Source: Patescibacteria group bacterium UBA5187 (GTDB lineage Bacteria > Patescibacteriota > Minisyncoccia > Phycocordibacterales > PALSA-1337). From it: a DNA stretch of 6,164 nt. The position numbers and the translations under genes were made by a program. Below the pieces are notes generated by a model that searched no databases, had not been told where the DNA came from, and worked only from the letters and a program-made list of their open reading frames with translations. Every line of letters begins with the position of its first letter. Position 1 is the stretch's first letter. Positions 1 through 4,632 of the stretch are shown here, in pieces. The stretch is from contig DHWH01000023.1 of the NCBI GenBank assembly GCA_002413065.1, positions 25,001 through 31,164 of the forward strand, in the 5' to 3' direction.

Positions 1-29
1 CGCGGAGGCATGCTTTGTAGGCGGACTTA

Positions 30-1526
30 TTAGTATCCGTACGTACCCCCGGGGTTGCAATACCGGTATTGATTTCCTACCTGCGGAAGGCAGGGGTAGG
101 TAGTATTACATCCGGATTGAACTCCGAACGTCAGTCCTAGGCCTACATTAGCTGACCATGAACGTGAGCGATACTCAGGTTCCGGCACAGTGTACCAATA
201 CCCCATGGGTTGTGGTGGTGCTTGCGGCGGAGCTGCTGGCGGTGCAACAGGAGGATCGGGCGGCGGTTGCCTTTTCCTTACGAGCGGAGTCAGGAATACA
301 GGATGAACGCATATTGTTCCTGACCCAATAACAACATTGTTATTGTCACCAATGGTGATACTTCCGTTGATTACCACTCCGTTCGTCGCTGTTCCCTTGA
401 ACGCGCTTCCATTTGTCGAGATGAGATCGACTGCAGGAGGTGCTTGCGGCGCCTCAGCACTTTGTTTGTGCCTTCGTTCCATTTCCATCCGCTTTGCTCG
501 CTTATGGATTTTTTCGATATCCGCGATCGCAAGATCCCGGGCATGAACGATGGCTTTCTCGCTTTCAATGTTCGATACTGGCGCGTTCGTGGCGGGAATG
601 AGTGGTAGGGAGTTGCTCGAAGAGCTACATCCTTTTCCACAGCACAGTCCTAACACGATCGCTACGATTGCGACGAGCACCATCCCGGTCACACAGATGC
701 CACCGAACACATTCCAACCTTTGGACTTTTTCTTCGTCCGTTCAGTCGGCGGTTGATTTCCGCCAGCACCCTGAATTGCAGCCATGAGCCGCCCTTCTGA
801 GCTAGTGAGCAAACCACGCAATTCCGTTGCGAAGGCCTGATTGGCCGCTAGCAACTCTTCGCGGAGCTTTTTCACTCGTTCGTCGAGTTCCACGGTGCTG
901 ACTTTGCCACCGAGTGCTTGACCAAGCGTTTCCATCTCCTCTTTGATCCCTGCGTAAACCCGAATGGCTTCGCCGAGCCTCTCAGGTGAGATGTTCTGGA
1001 GCAGAGTTTCCAACTTCAGCACTCGCTTGGTCAACTCGTCCTCATGGGCGGGTTCACTAGCCTCGGGCTTGCTTGGCGGTTTTGGCGGAATGACTGACGT
1101 CGGAGTCATAGGCGCGACAGGTTTTTCTCCATAGTCCAGCTTGCCGCCGGCCACATGGAATACCTGTTTCGCATCTTCACCGAATCCTTCGCCCATATCC
1201 ACACTGATCTGAAATTCGTACACAGAACCTTCCTTCATGTCCCCGCTTTCAAGAGCGGGTTTGAGGTTCATGCTCGAATTGTTTAGTTCCACAAACATTG
1301 GGGTTGCCACCAATGCTCCACCGGGTGAGACCTCGTAAATTCTCACCCGATAATTTGCACCGGGAATTTCTTCCCAGGCAATGTTTGTGCCGCTCACCGC
1401 AATCTTTTCCACCTTCGGCTTTTGTGCCGGAGTTGGAGGTGTTGCTGCTGCCGGAGGTTCTGCCGCTTCCGGTAAGGGAAGCTCAGGGTCCGGAAGCCCG
1501 GACTTGTTTATTTTATCGTCTGCCAT
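30..1526 (-). CDS. Single-pass membrane protein with Fn3-like domain, coiled coil and Pro-rich exterior (hypothetical)
   Basis: I do not recognise this 498-residue protein as a named family; its architecture is readable. Residues 10-40 are Pro/Ala-rich. Residues 38-126 look like a fibronectin type III-type beta sandwich (W51, the GANYRVRIYE strand, YEFQISVD strand). Residues 135-160 are a Pro-rich linker. Residues 161-250 are charged, heptad-like and probably a coiled coil. A basic patch (KKKSK, 265-269) precedes one membrane helix at about 273-295. There is no N-terminal signal peptide, so the positive-inside rule puts the N-terminal half in the cytoplasm and the C-terminal part outside. Outside are a Cys cluster (C295, C296, C300), a helical segment (320-355), a short Asn/Gly/Val-rich beta-solenoid-like stretch (375-404), poly-Pro (420-440) and a Tyr/Gly/Cys-rich tail. 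The ATG has an AAAGGAA Shine-Dalgarno 7 bases upstream. The stop is TAA. It diverges from the 1788 gene and shares its leader type. A role in surface attachment or signalling is a guess. Confidence 0.8.
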   Translation of the reverse strand: MADDKINKSGLPDPELPLPEAAEPPAAATPPTPAQKPKVEKIAVSGTNIAWEEIPGANYRVRIYEVSPGGALVATPMFVELNNSSMNLKPALESGDMKEGSVYEFQISVDMGEGFGEDAKQVFHVAGGKLDYGEKPVAPMTPTSVIPPKPPSKPEASEPAHEDELTKRVLKLETLLQNISPERLGEAIRVYAGIKEEMETLGQALGGKVSTVELDERVKKLREELLAANQAFATELRGLLTSSEGRLMAAIQGAGGNQPPTERTKKKSKGWNVFGGICVTGMVLVAIVAIVLGLCCGKGCSSSSNSLPLIPATNAPVSNIESEKAIVHARDLAIADIEKIHKRAKRMEMERRHKQSAEAPQAPPAVDLISTNGSAFKGTATNGVVINGSITIGDNNNVVIGSGTICVHPVFLTPLVRKRQPPPDPPVAPPAAPPQAPPQPMGYWYTVPEPEYRSRSWSANVGLGLTFGVQSGCNTTYPCLPQVGNQYRYCNPGGTYGY

Positions 1527-1546
1527 AACCGTATTCCTTTCGTTTG

Positions 1547-1569
1547 TTGTGGCCTATATAGGCCGGTTT
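1547..1569 (-). promoter_or_regulatory. 5' leader hairpin element upstream of the membrane-protein gene
   Basis: Read on the minus strand, the leader holds AAACCGGCCT, a short insert, then GGCCACAA, followed by the AAAGGAA ribosome binding site (plus-strand 1534-1540) and the ATG. The core GGCCTATATAGGCC (1551-1564) is a perfect 14-bp palindrome and can fold as a 5-bp stem with a 4-base loop. The same flanks and spacing occur in the leader of the divergent gene at 1750-1770, where the loop differs. On the plus strand the hairpin is followed by GGTTTTTGTTG, so it could also act as a weak terminator of antisense transcripts. A regulatory or mRNA-stabilising role is inferred. Confidence 0.6.
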
Positions 1570-1614
1570 TTGTTGTAAATGTTCACCTAAAAATTAATTC
1601 TAAATCCAGCTCGC

Positions 1615-1643
1615 ATTGTATCGCAGGTATTTACAAAAGTCAA
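1615..1643 (-). promoter_or_regulatory. Sigma70-type promoter for the membrane-protein gene
   Basis: On the minus strand TTGACT (plus 1638-1643) is followed by a 17-base spacer and TACAAT (plus 1615-1620). Both boxes match the consensus at five of six positions. The predicted start, near 1608, gives an untranslated leader of about 80 bases. Confidence 0.75.
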
Positions 1644-1672
1644 TAGTTGTCATTTAATGTAATCTATTGACT
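1638..1672. repeat. 9-bp inverted repeat carrying both divergent -35 boxes
   Basis: AGTCAATAG at 1638-1646 and CTATTGACT at 1664-1672 are perfect reverse complements separated by 17 bases. Each arm contains the -35 box of one of the two divergent promoters. The match extends three bases beyond the TTGACT hexamers themselves (CTA before each one), so it may also be a regulator-binding site; it may equally be a by-product of two similar promoters facing away from each other. Confidence 0.6.
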
Positions 1673-1694
1673 TATATATTATATATGATATAAT
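1667..1694 (+). promoter_or_regulatory. Strong extended -10 promoter for the 469-residue protein gene
   Basis: TTGACT at 1667-1672, a 16-base A/T-only spacer apart from one G, and a perfect TATAAT at 1689-1694, preceded by TG one base upstream (extended -10, TGATATAAT). This is the best promoter in the window. The predicted start near 1701 gives an untranslated leader of about 87 bases, almost the same length as that of the divergent gene. Confidence 0.85.
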
Positions 1695-1749
1695 GTCTCC
1701 AGCAACGTTCTTTGACGTTTTGCCAATATTTAAAAAAACAGTCAACCAT

Positions 1750-1770
1750 AAACCGGCCTCGCGGCCACAA
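1750..1770 (+). promoter_or_regulatory. 5' leader hairpin element upstream of the 469-residue protein gene
   Basis: AAACCGGCCT followed by CGC and GGCCACAA. GGCC (1755-1758) can pair with GGCC (1763-1766) around a TCGC loop. The element is followed by an AAAGGAA Shine-Dalgarno at 1776-1782 and ATG at 1788. It is the counterpart of the minus-strand element at 1547-1569: flanks are identical, while the loop sequence and length differ, which is what one expects if the stem matters. Confidence 0.6.
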
Positions 1771-1787
1771 AAGAGAAAGGAACAATT

Positions 1788-3197
1788 ATGGCGGCTAATA
1801 CCCTCCAAAAACCTCAAGTTCGTGAAGTAAAGAAGGTCCTTCTGCACCTTCACTTGGATGAAGCTTTTGCTGATTTCCTAAGTGATGAGTTTGGCGCTAA
1901 GGTCTTCTTAGGCATCAGAGATGCCGAAAGATTTTTTCCCGCCCGTATCTCGAGGAGAGCGAAGCAGGAATGGATCTTGGATAAGGTGCTGGTACTCGGT
2001 GGAGGCGGCTACATTGATGAACATACGAGTGGGAAAAAAGCTCGCATGGAAAAAACCAGTGCGTCCGAGTTGCTGGGACGAGAAATCGGCATCAAGTTGT
2101 CGCGCATCTATGGAGAAGCGTGCGACGAGGTCACCCATTGGGACAACAACAAAGGGTGTCCGAAAATGCATCTCGGGTCTATTCTCAAGATGCTCCGTGT
2201 GCAAAACACGGCGTCCGGCGAAGAATACCAGGACAAGTTGCGTAACGCACTGAAGTGGGCTAAACGCGCCATTAAGTACGTCATTGTCTGCCAGTCAAAA
2301 AAACTGCAGGTGCAACCGGGCGAAGAGCCGTTCCTCGAGTTCATGTCGAAAGTCGTGGACTCGGATCTGGAGTCGTATCCGTTTGCAGAAGCCAGAGAAG
2401 GGATGATGAAAAAAATCAGCAAAGAAGAAAATGCTGAGCATTGCACCTTCTTCGGCCTCAAGGCAATCTACGAGGCTCTCTGGCGTACCAGTAAAACAGA
2501 AAAACTGGAAGACCGGTTTGAGGGAATTCAGGGGGAAATAACTTTTGCCTTGCGGGTTCTGTATAAGGACCAGGAGAATTTTCACAATTTTCTCCGCAGG
2601 ATGGAAGCGAATCCTCCCCATGAGTTTTTTGTCGAGGTGCCGGCAAATGGAAAGTGGCATACACTCCGGGGAGCGGCAGTGCTGTCGGACAATCCGGCTG
2701 CACACAGCGCACTTCGGTATGCCGGATTTGACATCACGATCGTGATGAATGAATCCTGCAATGTCACGATAATGGGCAACCAAGATGAAGTGAGCCGTCG
2801 CGGTATCATGGCGCAAATGCAGAACGGGTTTCAATCCCTTGCTGCAATGTGCCGGTATCGAGATCTTCCAGATGGTGCGAAGAAAAGCGCCAATTGGGAG
2901 GTACTGTCATTCCTCGGTCAATCGGGGAGCGATGAAACCGACTGGTATCTTCCATCCTTGGCATGGTTGGCCCTTTACAAGGGCACGTACAACCATTGGT
3001 CGCCGGGAACGAGGATTAAACTTGCAGATCTGCAAGAGATGACGGCGATGGCTTTTGATCCTAAAGGGGTTCAAAGCTGGAAACAGAGGGTAGGTTTCCC
3101 TCGGCAGTGGTTCAGTCTGTCAAAAAAATCGTGGTTTAAATCAGTGGAGACGGAAAGTTCTCTCGATGAACTGGCGAAGGCCTTGGACTCACGTTAA
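1788..3197 (+). CDS. Soluble 469-residue protein, possibly a MYG1/DHH-like metal-dependent hydrolase
   Basis: This is a cytosolic protein without a signal peptide or membrane helix. The family assignment is tentative. The N-terminal part has, in order, LLHLHLDEAFADFL (18-31), a hydrophobic strand ending GGGGYIDEH (71-79), TSASELLGREIG (90-101) and DEVTHWDNNKG (113-123). The order and spacing resemble the MYG1 (UPF0160) proteins: an HxDE motif followed by an Ala-rich helix, a GGxYDHH-type motif, an SSA motif before a helix, and a DAIDNG motif. Here the DHH-type triplet is D77-E78-H79. H22, D24, D77, H79 and D119 would be the metal-ligand candidates. A C-terminal region (about 290-350) has a beta hairpin, DITIVMNESCNVTIMG, ahead of a helix. 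The start is well supported by AAAGGA 6 bases upstream of ATG. It is divergent from and co-styled with the membrane-protein gene, and a strong terminator follows the TAA. The alternative is a lineage-specific protein of unknown fold. Confidence 0.85.
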   Translation: MAANTLQKPQVREVKKVLLHLHLDEAFADFLSDEFGAKVFLGIRDAERFFPARISRRAKQEWILDKVLVLGGGGYIDEHTSGKKARMEKTSASELLGREIGIKLSRIYGEACDEVTHWDNNKGCPKMHLGSILKMLRVQNTASGEEYQDKLRNALKWAKRAIKYVIVCQSKKLQVQPGEEPFLEFMSKVVDSDLESYPFAEAREGMMKKISKEENAEHCTFFGLKAIYEALWRTSKTEKLEDRFEGIQGEITFALRVLYKDQENFHNFLRRMEANPPHEFFVEVPANGKWHTLRGAAVLSDNPAAHSALRYAGFDITIVMNESCNVTIMGNQDEVSRRGIMAQMQNGFQSLAAMCRYRDLPDGAKKSANWEVLSFLGQSGSDETDWYLPSLAWLALYKGTYNHWSPGTRIKLADLQEMTAMAFDPKGVQSWKQRVGFPRQWFSLSKKSWFKSVETESSLDELAKALDSR

Positions 3198-3230
3198 CTA
3201 ATTGGCAAAAATTAGAAGGGAAGAAAAAAG

Positions 3231-3269
3231 AAGCTCGCAATTCGTGACAGATTGCGAGCTTTTCCTTTT
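3231..3269 (+). terminator. Bidirectional rho-independent terminator
   Basis: AAGCTCGCAAT (3231-3241) pairs perfectly with ATTGCGAGCTT (3251-3261) around a 9-base loop, an 11-bp stem, and is followed by TTTCCTTTTA. It ends the 469-residue protein gene. On the minus strand the same stem is followed by CTTTTTTCTT (from 3222-3230), so it can also end the tRNA-Leu transcript coming from the other side. Confidence 0.85.
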
Positions 3270-3327
3270 ATATTTATGCCGGGGTAGTCAAAATCCGACA
3301 GATTAGAATACTCGCTATGCTCGTTTG

Positions 3328-3409
3328 TGCCGGGGAGAGGACTCGAACCTCCAAGGATTGCTCCGCGTGCTCCTAAGGCACGTGCGTCTACCAATTTCGC
3401 CACCCCGGC
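3328..3409 (-). tRNA. tRNA-Leu (anticodon UAG)
   Basis: The minus strand folds as an 82-base class II tRNA. It has acceptor GCCGGGG paired with CCCCGGC, a D arm GCG...CGC with GGTAGA, an anticodon stem CGTGC/GCACG with loop CTTAGGA giving anticodon TAG, a long variable arm (GGA/TCC stem), a T arm GGAGG TTCGAGT CCTCT, and discriminator A. The long variable arm, anticodon and A73 identify leucine; it reads CUA and other CUN codons. CCA is not encoded (the next bases are CAA), so a CCA-adding enzyme is needed. Confidence 0.96.
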
Positions 3410-3428
3410 ATTTGATTTAGTATCTGCC

Positions 3429-3457
3429 ATTGTACGCAATCGGTCCGGTGTAGGCAA
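3429..3457 (-). promoter_or_regulatory. Promoter of tRNA-Leu
   Basis: On the minus strand TTGCCT (plus 3452-3457), a 17-base spacer and TACAAT (plus 3429-3434). Transcription would start about 12 bases ahead of the mature tRNA 5' end. Confidence 0.65.
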
Positions 3458-3480
3458 ATTTAGATAGGGCAGCATTCTGA

Positions 3481-3509
3481 TTGACGCATCGGTTGTATAG
3501 GCGTATTCT
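3481..3509 (+). promoter_or_regulatory. Promoter of the interrupted reading frame at 3522
   Basis: TTGACG (3481-3486), a 17-base spacer and TATTCT (3504-3509). The predicted start falls at about 3516, so the message would have almost no leader before the ATG at 3522; no Shine-Dalgarno sequence is present. The promoter diverges from that of tRNA-Leu. Confidence 0.55.
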
Positions 3510-3521
3510 CATGCCAGATGC

Positions 3522-4043
3522 ATGAATACTAAAATTAAAGAATACTTGAGTGCACTCAAAGGTGATGCGAGCTTTCAAAGCCAACCCGGATATGTCACCA
3601 CGGAGATAATTCAAAAAGGTCATTCGTATCAAGGGGAAGTGGTAATGCGTGATAAAGAGGCGTATGTTTTCATCCGTTTCTAGTATCTTCTCGTAGGATT
3701 TACTCCAGGTGCCTACACGTATGATCTCTCTATTTATGCCGATGAAGAACACTCGATGCTCATTTGTGAGGCGACACTCTACATGATAGATGGAAATCCC
3801 AACCATATTCTCGTGGAACCAGCTGAAGAGGAGGAATTCGAGTCAGCGAGCCATATGAGTCTCTTTATCTATAGTCACGTTATAGTAAAGGCCTCTGTTC
3901 AAAGTTGGATATGTATGGTCGACACGAATGGACGAGTTCCTGTATGTCATTTCCGGCGCGAATCTGTCGCTCAATTTGATCAGGCTATCGACTTGAAATG
4001 GGACGAAGTTGTCCGTGACGCGTACCCGTTTTTCCAAATCTGA
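3522..4043 (+). pseudogene. Hypothetical gene interrupted by an in-frame TAG at codon 54
   Basis: From ATG 3522 the frame reads 53 codons (beginning MNTKIKEYLSALKGD), meets TAG at 3681-3683, then stays open in the same frame for 119 more codons to TGA at 4041-4043. Both halves look like real coding sequence and together would give a 172-173-residue, mostly beta-strand soluble protein with an acidic EEEEFE patch; I do not recognise the family. A promoter precedes it and a terminator follows the TGA directly, so both ends of a transcription unit are kept. The first ATG after the stop is at 3756 (codon 79), and a 95-residue product could only begin there. It has no clear Shine-Dalgarno sequence. 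A recent nonsense mutation is the simplest reading; a sequencing error or stop readthrough are the alternatives. Confidence 0.65.
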
Positions 4044-4069
4044 CCGGCTCAATCGAGGCCGGTTTTTTT
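4043..4069 (+). terminator. Rho-independent terminator of the interrupted gene
   Basis: ACCGGC (4043-4048) pairs with GCCGGT (4058-4063), with two further pairs possible past a bulged G, and a run of seven T follows (4063-4069). It starts at the last base of the TGA stop. Read on the minus strand there is no T tract, so it should not end the tRNA-Lys transcript efficiently. Confidence 0.85.
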
Positions 4070-4096
4070 ATTTGTGTAATTGTGCGTGTATGTTTG

Positions 4097-4169
4097 TGCG
4101 CCCAGTAGGGATCGAACCTACGACCTTATCCTTAAGAGGGATCTGCTCTACCAGCTGAGCTATGGGCGC
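4097..4169 (-). tRNA. tRNA-Lys (anticodon CUU)
   Basis: The minus strand folds as a 73-base class I tRNA. It has acceptor GCGCCCA/TGGGCGC, D arm GCTC/GAGC, anticodon loop CTCTTAA giving anticodon CTT, variable loop AGGTC, T arm GTAGG TTCGATC CCTAC, and discriminator A. It reads AAG. The outermost anticodon-stem pair is a G27-A43 mismatch; the other four pairs are intact. CCA is not encoded. Confidence 0.95.
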
Positions 4170-4206
4170 AAAAATATTCGTGACAGTCGTCAGAGAAATG
4201 TAACAG

Positions 4207-4212
4207 ATTATA
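4207..4212 (-). promoter_or_regulatory. -10 box of the tRNA-Lys promoter
   Basis: A perfect TATAAT on the minus strand. The predicted start near 4199 gives a leader of about 30 bases before the tRNA. No good -35 box is visible at 16-18 bases upstream (GTATTT is the candidate). It lies only a few bases from the divergent rpmF -35 box. Confidence 0.45.
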
Positions 4213-4217
4213 AGATA

Positions 4218-4245
4218 TTGCACAAACTTAAATACTGTGTAATAC
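4218..4245 (+). promoter_or_regulatory. Promoter of rpmF, probably giving a leaderless message
   Basis: TTGCAC (4218-4223), a 16-base spacer and TAATAC (4240-4245). Only seven bases separate the -10 box from the rpmF ATG, so transcription should begin at or within a base or two of the start codon. This fits the absence of any Shine-Dalgarno sequence before rpmF. Confidence 0.55.
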
Positions 4246-4252
4246 TGTCGCC

Positions 4253-4483
4253 ATGGTAAATCGAATGCGCGCAACGCGGTCACACCGCAACAATAGACGT
4301 TCGCATCACGCACTGACGGTAGTGCGTCTTTCGAAGTGTTCGAACTGCAACGCATTGCACCAGAGCCATCGCATTTGCATGAACTGCGGTTCATACAATG
4401 GACGGAAGGTTTTGGATATTGCAGCCAAGGTTACGAAGAAGGTCCAGAGAGCGCAAAAGGCCACTGCGGCAAAGGCAAAATAG
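4253..4483 (+). CDS. rpmF: 50S ribosomal protein L32
   Basis: This is a 76-residue basic zinc-ribbon protein of the large ribosomal subunit. The N-terminal RMRATRSHRNNRRSHHAL matches the basic RNA-binding tail of L32. C29-x2-C32 and C42-x2-C45 are the four zinc ligands, followed by GSYNGRKVL, the usual end of the family core. After about residue 57 there is a Lys/Ala-rich extension, making it longer than the common 56-60 residues. The ATG at 4253 is preferred over the in-frame ATG at 4265 because of the placement of the -10 box. The stop is TAG. It leads the block with nusB and rnc on the same strand. The plsX and fatty-acid genes that often follow rpmF elsewhere are absent here. Confidence 0.95.
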   Translation: MVNRMRATRSHRNNRRSHHALTVVRLSKCSNCNALHQSHRICMNCGSYNGRKVLDIAAKVTKKVQRAQKATAAKAK

Positions 4484-4520
4484 TTTTGCTGAATGAGATG
4501 CAAGAATTAGGGTTAAGAAA

Positions 4521-4551
4521 AATACAGATAGGGTTTGAAAAGTTCTGTATT
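4521..4551. other. Inverted repeat in the rpmF-nusB gap
   Basis: AATACAGA (4521-4528) and TCTGTATT (4544-4551) are perfect 8-bp complements with a 15-base loop. The stem is A/T-rich and has no T tract on the plus strand, so it is a poor plus-strand terminator. On the minus strand it is followed by TTTCTT. It could be a weak 3'-end hairpin of the rpmF message. The rest of this 149-base gap is A/T-rich, with a TATAAA at 4588-4593 but no convincing -35 box. Confidence 0.35.
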
Positions 4552-4632
4552 CATTCACACATCTTACATCATGCATCTTAGATTCTTATAAATAGAAGTT
4601 ATTTGTTAAAACAATTGTTCTTTAATTAAACC

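Noticed and set aside
2295..2834. 179-codon minus-strand reading frame opposite the 469-residue protein.
   Set aside because: It is nested in a longer gene with a strong promoter and Shine-Dalgarno; no promoter or ribosome binding site serves the minus-strand frame.
3328..3409. tRNA-Leu with anticodon written TAG as an amber suppressor that would read the TAG at 3681.
   Set aside because: Anticodon 5'-UAG-3' pairs with CUA, not with the UAG stop; an amber suppressor needs anticodon CUA. The tRNA-Lys anticodon CUU does not fit either.
3417..3806. 129-codon minus-strand reading frame opposite the interrupted gene.
   Set aside because: It overlaps the tRNA-Leu promoter, has no Shine-Dalgarno, and no recognisable domain. 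The plus-strand frame has a matching promoter and a terminator at its stop, which explains the region better.
3328..4169. tRNA genes as integration sites for an island.
   Set aside because: No direct repeat of a tRNA 3' end, integrase or recombinase is visible in the window, so attachment sites cannot be supported.
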